This document shows positions 53,448-63,735 of a DNA stretch of 64,000 nucleotides, in pieces. A program made the position numbers and the translations under genes. Source of the DNA: Aspidapion aeneum (taxonomy: Eukaryota > Arthropoda > Insecta > Coleoptera > Brentidae); assembly GCA_963576565.1 (NCBI GenBank), contig OY755047.1:4620931-4684930 (forward strand), in the 5' to 3' direction. Position 1 is the stretch's first letter; every line of letters starts with the position of its first letter. A model generated the notes under the pieces. That model had not been told where the DNA came from, did no database searches, and saw nothing but the letters and a program-made list of their open reading frames with translations.

Positions 53448-53499
53448 TGATGAATAACAGACTGAATTTTCGTAAATAGGGGAAATGGGGGCAAAATTG

Positions 53500-54120
53500 G
53501 ATACAGGGGAAAACGGGATACCGCAGTCTTAGCTAAACTGCGCAAAAATAAAACCTCTTAATATCAGATATTTTATTTCCATGACTGGTTCAACTCTCTG
53601 CAATATATTTGGTGCCGCTCGGCTGAGCTTAAGTTGGTTTTTGTTCAACATGTAACTGACTTTTCAAAATTTTGTTTAGATTGAACAATTAATGGGTTTA
53701 TGTATTATTCATCATTAAACGCCTTTTCTGTAAAATTGGCCTTTTACTGTGTATGATTCTTGTTTGAATTTAACTGGTGTTTTGGGGCAAAAATAAGTTA
53801 TATGTCTGGGAGGGGGGGGGGGCTGATCCCTCTGGCCCATCCCTAGATCCGCCACTGACCGCAAATCGGAGTATGTTTGTAAATAAAGATACCCCTATAT
53901 AAACACAGCAAGTGTCCAAAAAAATGTTGGCAATCCAAAACAATTGAACACTACTATTTTTAAATAGACACAGCCTTCACAAAACGTCAGTTTTTTTCGA
54001 ATAAAGGAAAGTAAAAAGAAACACTCGCTGAGAGGTAGAGGTATATAAGCAGTGTCGTACGCAAGAGGGGGATTAGAGGCACCAGCGCCCCTCCCAGATC
54101 TACACAATATTGAACTCTAA
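53500..54120. other. Intergenic with hAT-like end fragments
   Basis: A right-end fragment (G-tract, then CCTAGATCCGCCACTG, 53805-53858) and a left-end fragment (CAGTGTCGTACGCAAGAGGG, 54049 onwards) of hAT-type MITEs lie 200 bp apart. No gene otherwise. Confidence 0.5.
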
Positions 54121-54126
54121 AAATTG

Positions 54127-55290
54127 AAAGTGGGTTTCGTGCAGGCAGATCTTGTAGTGATAATGTTTTTTGTCTTAAACAATTAATTGAGAAAAGGAGT
54201 GCCAGAAATATAGAGACCCACGTTACCTTTGTGGACCTACAAAAAGCATATGATACCTTTTCAGTAGAAAAATTATGGAGAGTGTTAGAACAAACTAATA
54301 TCAATCATACATACATTAAATCAATAAAAGAACTATTCAAAGGGTCAAAATCGCAAATAAAATTGGAAATCGACTTTAAAAGAATTCCTGGTAACGAAAG
54401 ACTTAAGACAGGGATGTTATATCTCTTCAACTCTTTTTTAAATATTTATCGCAGTAGCTCTAAAAAACTGGAAACACAACACACAACTGAACGTTTACCA
54501 TATACACACTACAGTTTGTTGACGACCAAGTAATTGTAGCTAATGATAAAAAAAACATGGAGTATATGATGAGAAAGTTAACGGAAGAATACCAAAAGTG
54601 GGGGTTAACAGTGAATGTGGACAAGATACAGTACTTATGTATTGGAAACGAATCAAGTGAGTTGCAGCTAGACGATGGACAAACAATATCTCCATGCAAT
54701 GGGAATGTATACTAAGATGTCACATTTGATAAGACAGGAACATATGTACTGTAAAGAGCTGGAAAAAAGAATAGTAAAAGCAAAAAAGGTTATTGGATGT
54801 CTTAAAAGTATCTTATGGAGCAGAGAGATAAAAAAGAATATAAAATTTAACAAAGGTATATGAAACAATGATGAAAAACATTCTGTTGTATGGAATAGAG
54901 ACATGTCGCGTAACAGAAAAATACAAAACTAAATTGGTAAGTGTCAAAATGGATGCAATAAAAAGGTCAATGAGAATATCTAGAACAGATCATATAAGAA
55001 ATAAGACCATAAAAGAAAGAATGGGAATCGAGGGAAGCATAACGGACGACATCAATAAAAGACAACTGATATGGTACGGCCATGTACAACGGATGAACGG
55101 CGAAAGATTACCAAAGCAGGTCCTAGAATGGCAACCAACAGGGCGCAGAAAAAGGGCGTCCTAAACTAGAATAGCAAAAGTCAATCCAAAAATCAATGAG
55201 TCAAAAAATCTGACAGAAGATGATTGTCACGATCGAAGGAGGTGGAGAATAGGCGTCGGACAACGTAGAAAAACGTTCTAAACCGACAGG
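54127..55290 (+). pseudogene. RTE-type LINE family A, copy with frameshifted RT
   Basis: Starts inside GFRAGRSCSDNVFCLKQLI (54127). The frame 54231-54533 has motif A MDLQKAYDTF, then shifts near 54360 so motif B is lost (ERLKTGMLYLF). Motif C region is changed to a Leu-Thr-containing TVC..DDQVIV (GTTGACGACC at 54517: Ala codon altered). 54868-55164 holds the thumb and C-terminal part (LLYGIETCRVTEKYKTK; KRQLIWYGHVQRMNGERLPK). The 3' end AAACCGACAGGAGTAGAAGT is at about 55275-55295. Confidence 0.85.
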
Positions 55291-55617
55291 AGTAGAAGTA
55301 AAAATTATTTTTTTTTTTTTAATAAAATTATTGTGATCCGCATAAGCCCTCACCTCTCTACAGGATGATTTTTTGCAGACGCCACTGGATTTAGATATAT
55401 CTATACACTTACACGCCCAAGTTTATTTTTGACAGGTCGGACGATATTTTTAGCGAACATTTAATTATAAAGCAGAGGCAGTGCCAAGATGGTTAAATTT
55501 TGAGAAAAGCGTACGCCATGAATCAAAATATTAATAAATAAATTGTGTTCAAAAAATTATCACCTCAAACCGTTTTACTACTGCGAGAGCTGTTTTTTTA
55601 TATTTTCCATATAGCAA

Positions 55618-55715
55618 CATCAGAGGCGGCTGGAGACGTTATAAATTGGGGGGGGGGCAGAAATTTATATTGCATGGAAAAGGAGATAAAAAACTTACCT
55701 ACACAATTATATTTT
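55618..55715 (-). mobile_element. hAT-1 right-end fragment
   Basis: CAGAGGCGGCTGG, GACGTTATAAATTGGGGG, GCAGAAATTTATATTGCATG and AAAGGAGATAAAAA match the reverse complement of 41190-41258. It is fused directly to the RNase H LINE at about 55722. Confidence 0.75.
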
Positions 55716-55721
55716 AACCAC

Positions 55722-56486
55722 GAATGGACCAACAGGACAATAAAAATCTTCTGCGACAGTCAAGCAGCCTTAAGAGCGCTTGATTCCTATACGGTCTCAT
55801 CGAGAACCGTGAGGAGCTGTAAAGATTGGCTGAATGCGCTTGGTAGCGCTAACAATGTATCATTAGTGTGGATACCAGGGCATTCTGGGCACGAGGGAAA
55901 TGAGGCCGCAGACCTAGCAGCGAGGGAAGCGGCATCTGCCGAGTTTTTCGGCCCCGAGCCAGCCCTGGGGATATCATACAATGCTGCTAAATCAACCATA
56001 TTAAAATGGATGGAGAATAGCTTCCAACAATACTGGATAAATATACCAGAACTGGCTCACTCTAAAGAGTTCGTTAAAGGACCTTGTAGAAACAGAGCCA
56101 GGAACATTATTGGACTTACAAGACAGGAGATACGTACTGGTCTTTATACGGGTCACTGTCGACTGAGAGTGCCCATGCACAGAATGGGACTAACAGAAGA
56201 GACCGAATGTGGACTCTGTATGGAGGATGACGAAACAGTCAGACATGTACTGTGCGAATGTCCTGCTATTGCACGTTTACGTCAGAATACTTTCGGTAAA
56301 CCTCAGATCGACTCAGAAGATCTGAACAGTGTCTCACCCAAACTGATAGCCGACCTTTTTGGAGGATTAGGCATACAGTGGTGAGAAACCACTCAAAAGT
56401 GAGCCACAATAGACCCACTGGTGGTCGCAGTGGAAGGGCTGCAAGGCCCACTCACATATGAATCATCATCATCAATCATCATGTGA
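55722..56486 (+). pseudogene. LINE RNase H domain, copy 1
   Basis: The open frame starts at 55545, but its first ~59 residues are read through hAT-1 DNA; the LINE part is about residues 60-279 (to 56384). It carries RNase H with CDSQAALRALDSYT (third carboxylate, Asp71), WIPGHSGHEGNEAADLAARE (His113, Asp123), but lacks the N-terminal TDGS and the E-containing helix, so it cannot be active. A C-terminal Cys/His segment CGLCMEDDETVRHVLCEC follows, of a kind seen in I/R1/LOA-type LINEs with RNase H. The 3' UTR is short, with an ATC-rich tail at 56458-56482. Intact to the stop, so this copy is young. Confidence 0.75.
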
Positions 56487-56782
56487 CCCTAAAGTTTTCA
56501 TTTGTAATCTAAGTTCATATATCAACGTATTTAAATTTGAACAATTAAATATATAATCGATGGTATTTATTTCCATCTCGAAATCGAAAACAAAAACAAA
56601 CAATGGACACGCGACCCGCAAGTTCTGTTTTTCACGGAGCAGCCGCTTGCACAGATGACTAGTTGTAGGCAACTTAAACACTCTACCAAGTTTCATTGCG
56701 TAACTATATTTTTAAAGGGGATTTTTGAATTTTTTTGGATTTTTTATTTTTTTCCAAGTTTTTCAAATTCTCCATTTCTCAG
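56487..56782 (+). repeat. 3' flank duplicated with the RNase H LINE
   Basis: Nearly identical to 58201-58498 (TAAAGTTTTCATTTGTAATC, CACGCGACCCGCAAGTTCTG, TCTACCAAGTTTCATTGCGT). It lies outside the LINE tail. Confidence 0.85.
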
Positions 56783-56799
56783 CTTTAGTAAGTCGGGCC

Positions 56800-57152
56800 G
56801 GTAACGGCCAATTGAGTCGGCGCCAACGGAAACTAACTAAGACCCTTTTTTTTTTGTTTGGTCGCAAGATTTGTGAGATGCGCCCTTGTGACCTGTCGGC
56901 CGCCCCCTCACACATGGTCACCTTTGTTTTTTTGGGCGCAAGATTTGTAAGAGGCGCCCTTTTGACCTGTCGGCCGCCCCCTGGTGACTTTTTTTTTGTC
57001 TCAAGATTTGTGAGGGGCACCCTTTTCCGCCCCGTCACACATGGTGACCTTGTTGTTTTTTTTTTGGTCGCATGATTTTTTTCAGTTTTCAGAGGCGCCC
57101 TGTTTAGCTGTCGCCCCCCCCCCCCGCCCTTTCGGGCACGCTACGCCGCTGC
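56800..57152 (-). mobile_element. hAT-like MITE with internal tandem units
   Basis: Right end GGGCACGCTACGCCGCTG. About four units of ~65-75 bp with GTCGCAAGATTTGTGAG, GGCGCCC, CTGTCGGCCGCCCCCT and CACATGGTCACC. Related to 37991-38160. The left end is unclear (about 56800). Open frames through it are proline- or phenylalanine-rich artefacts. Confidence 0.65.
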
Positions 57153-58200
57153 CCTAACCGACGTCATGCCCAACACGGTGTACAGCAGAAAGCTATACAA
57201 CATTATCCTCCCGGAGAGGGAGGACTGGTTAAAGAACAGGACCAATTTTTCAAACAACGATAGCTTCTGGTATACCGACGGATCCAAAATGCCTTCGGGC
57301 GTTGGATCTGGAGTTGTTTTCATTTAATTCAAGAAAAAGTCGAGATTAAACATAGTCTCGGCCAATTGGCTACTATATTTCAGGCCGAACTCGTAGCCAT
57401 TGAACTGTGTGCCCGGTGGATTACTGACCACGAATGGACCAACAGGACAATAAAAATCTTCTCCGACAGTCAAGCAGCCTTAAGAGCGCTTGATTCCTAT
57501 ACGGTCTCATCGAGAACCGTGAGGAGCTGTAAAGATTCGCTGAATGCGCTTGGTAGCGCTAACAATGTATCATTAGTGTGGATACAGGGCATTCTGGGCA
57601 CGAGGGAAATGAGGCTGCAGACCTAGCAGCGAGGGAAGCGGCATCTGCCGAGTTTTTCGGCCCCGAGCCAGCCCTGGGGATATCATACAATGCTGCTAAA
57701 TCAACCATATTAAAATGGATGGAGAATAGCTTCCAACAATACTGGATAAATATACCAGAACTGGCTCACTCTAAAGAGTTCATTAAAGGACCTTGTAGAA
57801 ACAGAGCCAGGAACATTATTGGACTTACCAGACAGGAGATACGTATAGTGACTGGTCTTTATACGGGTCACTGTCGACTGAGAGTGCCCATGCACAGAAT
57901 GGGACTAACAGAAGAGACCGAATGTAGACTCTGTATGGAGGATGACGAAACAGTCAGACATGTACTGTGCGAATGTCCGGCTATTGCACGTTTACGTCAG
58001 AATACTTTCGGTAAACCTCAGATCGACTCAGAAGATCTGAACAGTGTCTCACCCAAACTGATAGCCGGCCTTTTTCGAGGATTAGGCATACAGTGGTGAG
58101 AAACCACTCAAAAGTGAGCCACAATAGACCCACTGGTGGTCGCAGTGGAAGGGCTGCAAGGCCCACTCACATATGAATCATCATCATCAATCATCATGTG
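57153..58200 (+). pseudogene. LINE RNase H domain, copy 2 (longer, frameshifted)
   Basis: Here the upstream part is present: FWYTDGSKMPSGVGSGVVF (first carboxylate in TDGS), a stop at 57325-57327, then in another frame LATIFQAELVAIELCARWI (Glu in QAEL) and SDSQAALRAL. A one-base deletion at about 57587 (GATACAGGGC where copy 1 has GATACCAGGGC) breaks the frame before PGHSGHEGNEAADLA. The remaining part to 58099 is open. It has four catalytic positions but two frame breaks. The 3' end and tail match copy 1. Confidence 0.8.
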
Positions 58201-58498
58201 GCCCTAAAGTTTTCATTTGTAATCTGAGTTCATATATCAACGTATTTAAATTTGCACAATTAAATATATAATCGATGGTATTTATTTCCATTTCGAAAAC
58301 AAACAAAAACAAAAACAAACAATGGACACGCGACCCGCAAGTTCTGTTTTTCACGGAGCAGCCGCTTGCACAGATGACTAGTTGTAGGCAACTTAAACAC
58401 TCTACCAAGTTTCATTGCGTAACTATATTTTTAAAGGGGATTTTTGAATTTTTTTGGATTTTTTATTTTTTTCCAAATTTCTCAAATTCTCCGTTTCT
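58201..58498 (+). repeat. Second copy of the duplicated 3' flank
   Basis: Partner of 56487-56782; the two diverge after CTCAAATTCTCCNTTTCT. Confidence 0.85.
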
Positions 58499-58880
58499 TA
58501 ATAAAAAAAGTCATTTTCCAAGGTTTTTGCAGCTTCTCAATAAAATAATTTTTGAAAATATATTTTTTTGTTAGGCTGCCAAATATGGCTGCTAACTTCA
58601 CATTTTGGCTGCTGTAAGGTGGCTGCTAGTTTCACACCGGTTTTATTCCAGCTGTAGCACCTTAAAGGATTCATAACAATTTTATGAAATATCTCTGACT
58701 TATAAAATTCAATTTGACAGATGGACTGGATAAAAAGTCTTTCACACCAAAATGAAATTTTCAGAAACAAAAAAATTACGGGCCCCCTCTTTAAATGCAT
58801 ATTTCTCAAAAACCCTCATAGCCAAAGACCTATGAAAAGTTTCATACATCTTTGCTATTGCTCAAATAAGCTTACATTCC
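58499..58880. other. Intergenic, no recognised feature
   Basis: AT-rich; ORFs here have no recognisable domain. Confidence 0.45.
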
Positions 58881-59031
58881 AGTGGCGCACGCATAAATAT
58901 TTCTTGGGGGGGGGGGGCCGAGACGTCATGATATGCTATTTAATATTTTTATTCTTGAAATATGTGGAAAATATCTTAAACAATCTTAGTTTTGGAGGGA
59001 GGGGCAAGACAGACCCCCTGGATGCGCCCAT
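58881..59031. mobile_element. Short hAT-like MITE
   Basis: CAGTGGCGCACGCATAAAT at the left with a G-tract, CCCCCTGGATGCGCCCATA at the right. Target duplication unclear. Confidence 0.6.
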
Positions 59032-59274
59032 ACATTCAATAATAAACTTGTTTGCAACCAACACACGAGTATTAACGTCAAACAACACAAGATTTTTGTT
59101 TTGAAAACTTAATGTTTAACGTAACTATATACCCTTATCAAATCTGTCCTAATTTTGAAATAGCCAAGTGTTTATGACTTAAAAAACAGATATAAATATA
59201 AAATAAAACGTCACCAAAAACACCAAGATCGAATGTTTTGATGATGTGCGAAATTTTCGCCATGTTTAGGTACT

Positions 59275-59672
59275 CAATTTTTTTACGTCAGCATCGGAAT
59301 AGATTTATAAACTTTTTATTTAACATGTTTACTTGAAAAATACGCATCAGTTTTACAACAAAATTTTATACTTATGACAGTGTGGGCTTTCTAAAATAGA
59401 TATTTGAGGTTTATTATAACAGTAGTACAATATGAATATGTTTTTTTGTGTTTTTATGTTTACAAAACATTCAGTTATCCATCCAATATACAGGGTGTCC
59501 CATAATTTAGGGGCCATAGTGCAGCAGGTGATACAGGAGGTTATTCCGAGAAAAATCTTTATATAACATGGGGATCAACACAATTTTTTTTGACGTCAAC
59601 ATCGGAACAGTTTTGTAAATTTATTATTTAACATGTTTACTTGAAAAATACGCATCAGTTTTACAACTAAAT
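59275..59672 (+). repeat. Local A-B-A' duplication
   Basis: Block A (59280-59360, ACATGTTTACTTGAAAAATA) is followed by block B (59362-59575, TATTTGAGGTTTATTATAAC, GTGCAGCAGGTGATACAGG), then A' (59587-59672). The partner B' is at 60681-60890. The original was probably an A-B tandem duplicate. Confidence 0.8.
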
Positions 59673-60680
59673 GATGTTGATTAACGCTCACTGTCTTGAA
59701 GACGGGTAAAAATGCAATCTGTGTTGATCCGGCCTGAAAGACAAAGAGCTGTCGTAGGTCACGGACTATAGTTGTTTTCTTTTATTTGCATTCGATCTTT
59801 TCATTGATCGATATCGTATAGCAGTGTTTTTGCCTGCTTTTGGTTTTTTGTTTCTCTCATATCTCGGTAGATGGCGCCTCTTGCTATAGTTCGCTCACTA
59901 ATTACATTTAATTAGAGACAAAACCGTCTGATTAACTTCGCAAGATTTGTCACATTGACCAGCAGTGTTCTGAGGAGTCCCATAAGGACGAAACGGTTAA
60001 CTGTCAACACTTATTAGGTGTCCATTAGATCTTGGACCCCCGTGAGGTTAAGCTTTCAGGCTACCCACGGAAAAATATAAGGGAAACAAAAAAAACTCCT
60101 TTTTGCCCGATTAGCCACGAAACTTGTTTGATTTTTAAATTCACGGGTACGAAATTCCACGTTTGTTAGTATTATTTGGCTTAAAAATTCCGTTGATTGA
60201 CGCTCACTGTCTTGAAGACGGGTAAAAATGCAATCTGTGTTGATCCGGCCTGAAAGACAAAGAGCTGTCGTAGGTCACGGACTATAGTTGTTTTCTTTTA
60301 TTTGCATTCGATCTTTTCATTGATCGATATCGTATAGCAGTGTTTTTGCCTGCTTTTGGTTTTTTGTTTCTCTGATATCTCGGTAGATGGCGCCTCTTGC
60401 TATAGTTCGCTCACTAATTACATTTAATTAGCGACAAAACCGTCTGATTAATTTCGCAAGATTTGTCACATTGACCAGCAGTATTCTGAGGAGTCCCATA
60501 AGGACGAAACGGTTAACTGTCAACACTTATTAGGTGTCCATTAGATCTTGGACCCCCGTGAGGTTAAGCTCTCAGGCTACCCACGGAAAAATATAAGGGA
60601 AACAAAAAAAACTCCTTTTTGCCCGATTAGCCACGAAACTTGTTTGATTTTTAAATTCACGGGTACGAAATTCCACGTTT
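59673..60680 (+). repeat. 1008-bp dimer of the 516-bp repeat with 7-bp target duplication
   Basis: CGCTCACTGTCTTGAAGACG occurs at 59685 and 60201, a 516-bp period. ACTAAAT stands on both sides (59666-59672 and 60681-60687). The insertion splits the A'/B' junction. The right end is CGAAATTCCACGTTT, and the copy at 2938-3469 also stops at ACGTTT. No coding frame. Confidence 0.82.
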
Positions 60681-60890
60681 ACTAAATTTTATACTTATGA
60701 AAGTATGGGCTTTCTAAAAATAGATATTTGAGGTTTATTATAACAGTAGTACAATATGAATATGTTTTTTTTTGTTTTTATGTTTACAAAACGTTTAGTT
60801 ATCCATCCAATATACATAGTGCAGCAGGTGATAGAGGATGTTATTTCCGAGAAAAAACTTAATATAACATAGGCGTCAACACACATTTGT
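60681..60890 (+). repeat. Block B' of the local duplication
   Basis: Matches 59362-59575 but lacks the ~20 bp CAGGGTGTCCCATAATTTAG segment found in B (59492-59515). Confidence 0.75.
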
Positions 60891-62268
60891 TTTTAAGATA
60901 TAGGATTTTTAAAGTTAGAGGAGTGGGGGAAAAGGATTTAAAAAAAAGAAAATCTGTCACAGGCAGCTGAATACTTAGCTAATTGTGATTCAAAAATGTA
61001 GATTTTTTTTTGATAAAATTATAAGTGGAAAAGATACCGGCTGTCAAAATAACTTCTAAAAATTTATAAAAAATAATAATTTTTTTGAAAAATAATTTTT
61101 GCTTATTTATCCTTTTTAAGAATATCAATAATATTTTATTAGTATGTCTCGCTAGACTTGTTTTTATTAACAAAAAATATAAAAAAAAACATTGCGTTTA
61201 ATAAAATTCATAAAAAATTATAGATACCAAAAAAAATGTTTTTTCTAAAAAAAATTCACCGACTAATTTTAAGTAAAAAATATTTAACTCAAGTGTTTGA
61301 AAAAATAAAGACTTTATGCAATGTTGCCATGCACTAGACACTCTATATTCTAAGTATACACTGTTGCCATGTGCTTTCAATTAGAAAAAATTCACAATCC
61401 GACATCAGCGCTTTATTTACCAACAGTCAATATGTGTTTTTTGATCTCATGAAAGTCTCAAGACATGTGACCTCTAGAAAATATCCGATATTATTATTAT
61501 TAACATAATTGGTTGAATATGAATATCAAAATAAATATGAATCAGTTCATTTTATACGTCTCCTGGTACATTTCATCTCTTTTCAACGCGTCAGAAACTA
61601 GAAAAGAAAAGTATATATCAGTGTATATAAGATTGAAAAAAGATTGCAATTTCACATGATTATAATGTGTGATTTTAAACGTTAATAAAAAGTTGGTAGG
61701 CTTAAATGTAATTCTAGAAGTCATTAATTATGCTAAATTTTGAAATTGAGCAAGGCAACAAAAAAATAAAGGCTTAATTCCCGAAAAATCTGGTATTTTG
61801 TGAATATTAATTTTTATTTCCAACAAACTTTTTTTAATAACAATGGCAGGATGGGAGATGCATGAGTGGGAGTTCGAAGGACTACAAAGTAATTACAGCA
61901 AATTAGAGGAAATTTGCAAAGGGTTTTCATAGGCATTTCATTAAAATCGCCTAGAATTTAGGTAATTTGTATGCTTTAAAGCCGACATCATGTGACAAAA
62001 TGGCGTCTAACGACCGCTATATTGACTCATGTTCAAAAAAATATAGCCTATAGCACCTTTGGGATCAGCAGCAATTCAACGACACCTTTTTTGTCAAAAT
62101 CGGTTCAGCCGTTTGGCCTCTAGCGCGACACAAACATACATATCCCAAACGAAAAACATTACCCTTTCTTTCACCGTGCTACAGTTGGAGAAAAACAAAA
62201 TAATAACGAATCTTGTTCGGCCTTTTTCTAGATGATGGTTGACTGTTAATTACCTAAAAGTTTTTTTT
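60891..62268. other. Intergenic; conserved GCGCGACACAAACATACAT motif near end
   Basis: No gene. 62090-62145 (AAAATCGGTTCAGCCGTTTG, then GCGCGACACAAACATACAT) resembles the core segment of the GTCT elements (AAAATCGGCCAAGCGGTTTT, then GCGCGTTGGTCGTTACAGAC). Confidence 0.5.
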
Positions 62269-62271
62269 TGT

Positions 62272-62345
62272 CGCCGTCGTGGTGTAGTGGTAGCAATGTT
62301 TGTTTTCCATACCGGCGGTCCGGGTTCGATTCCTGGCTAGGTACT
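62272..62345 (+). tRNA. tRNA-like Pol III promoter (tRNA pseudogene or SINE head)
   Basis: TGGTGTAGTGG at 62280-62290 fits the A box and GGTTCGATTCC at 62323-62333 is a perfect B box. The T arm (CCGGG, loop TTCGATT, CCTGG) pairs with one G-T. The acceptor strands (GCCGTCG and CTAGGTA) do not pair and the anticodon stem is poor, so it is not a working tRNA. A run of T (TTTTTT, about 62352) follows as a possible Pol III terminator. Confidence 0.55.
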
Positions 62346-62349
62346 TGGT

Positions 62350-62608
62350 TGTTTTTTGTTTAAAAATGCTTTAACCTTGCTTGAACTTTGCGAAACTGAG
62401 CGATTGATCCTGATTGGATGAAAAGTTCCAGTATAAATTTTAAAAACTAATAAAAAAATATTATTTACTTAATTTTTAGGAGATAAAACTGCAGCTTTCC
62501 AAATATTTTTTGTTATAAAATTAAAATAAGAAGTACAAAATATGTACACATACATGTAAGTAATGATAAATTAACATTATTTATCATAAAATGTGGTGTT
62601 TGAGGTTT
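62350..62608. other. Intergenic, no recognised feature
   Basis: AT-rich, no gene; could be the body of a SINE behind the tRNA-like head, but no second copy is in the window. Confidence 0.4.
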
Positions 62609-62790
62609 TAATTTTTTTTTAATAAATTTTTTTAACTGGTACTTCCCATGGTTCAGTCACATCAACGCTGCGGTTTTTTTAATCAAATGAAGAACAACTG
62701 AAGCGGGATAACCTTGCTGTAGCAAAAAAAAATATAAAAATCGGTTAAAAACCAGTATTTTACAAAAATATCTCTTTTTACAAATGATAT
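62609..62790 (+). repeat. Direct repeat flanking GTCT element, left copy
   Basis: ~180 bp with GGTACTTCCCATGGTTCAGT and GAAGCGGGATAACCTTGCTG, repeated at 63555-63732 after the GTCT element. Confidence 0.85.
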
Positions 62791-62791
62791 T

Positions 62792-62930
62792 AGCTCACAG
62801 TACTACTATACTATAGTAGTGTGAGCTATGGTGATCCTAATTTTTTCGTGAAAAAAAAAGTCGCTCCGATTTGAAAATTTTTTATATATCTTTGCGTTTC
62901 AGATGATTTTGAAACTTTTTTGTTGCGCCG

Positions 62931-62961
<31 letters not shown>

Positions 62962-63501
62962 CGACCAACGCGCATAACTCAAAAACCGCTTGCCCGATTT
63001 TAATGAAATTTGGACCTACGCTGGGTTTTGGGTCGAGATGGTCCCATTTAAAAATGAACAAAATCCACCGAACACAAGCCAAATAAAAGGGTGGGGTATA
63101 TTTCAAAAATTAGAGTTTATGTAAAAATATGGCGTGTGTGATATCAAACGAAAGGTAATTGCGTCTGGAGTTAAATAAAATCCATTTTACTTTAAAAAAA
63201 GGGTGGGGGTAACTTTAAAAAATTAGTGTTTATGTGGAAATATGGCGTGTGTGATATCAAACGAAAGGTAATTGAGTCTGGAGTTAAACAAAATACATTT
63301 TAGTTGTAAAAAAAAGGTGGGGGTAGATTTGAAAAATTAAAGTTTAAGTCAAAACATGGCTTGCGTGGTATCAAACGATAGGTAATTGAGTCTGGAGTTC
63401 AATAAAATATTTTCCGTTTTTAGTTATATTAGGTCACACGTACACTATAACTATAGTACCTAGTGTGAGCTTAGGTGCCCATAGATTGGCAGAGTATTTT
63501 T
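62792..63501 (+). mobile_element. GTCT-microsatellite element, copy 4
   Basis: Left hairpin 62792-62827, (GTCT)n about 62930-62958, three ~115-bp units (63086-63196, 63197-63310, 63311-63431), right hairpin about 63433-63470, end GGCAGAGTATTTT. It has one more unit than copy 1. Confidence 0.82.
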
Positions 63502-63554
63502 CTTGATGTTATTTATGAAAAAAACTCAGTATTTCAAAACAAACTTTGAAGTTT

Positions 63555-63735
63555 TATATTTTTTTAATAAATTTTTTTCATTGGTACTTCCCATGGTTCA
63601 GTCACATCAATGCTGCGGTTTTTTTAATTAAATGAAGAACAACTGAAGCGGGATAACCTTGCTGTAGTATAAAAATCGGTTAAAAACCAGTATTTTACAA
63701 AAATATATCTTTTTACCAATGATATTTTTATATCT
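63555..63735 (+). repeat. Direct repeat flanking GTCT element, right copy
   Basis: Partner of 62609-62790, differing by a few substitutions and one short A-run deletion. Confidence 0.85.

Noticed and set aside
56725..57075. 116-residue ORF with repeated FVRGxL text
   Set aside because: It reads through the tandem units of a MITE; no known domain, no conservation of frame between units.
62272..62345. Functional tRNA gene
   Set aside because: Acceptor strands do not pair and the anticodon stem is poor, so I call it tRNA-like only.
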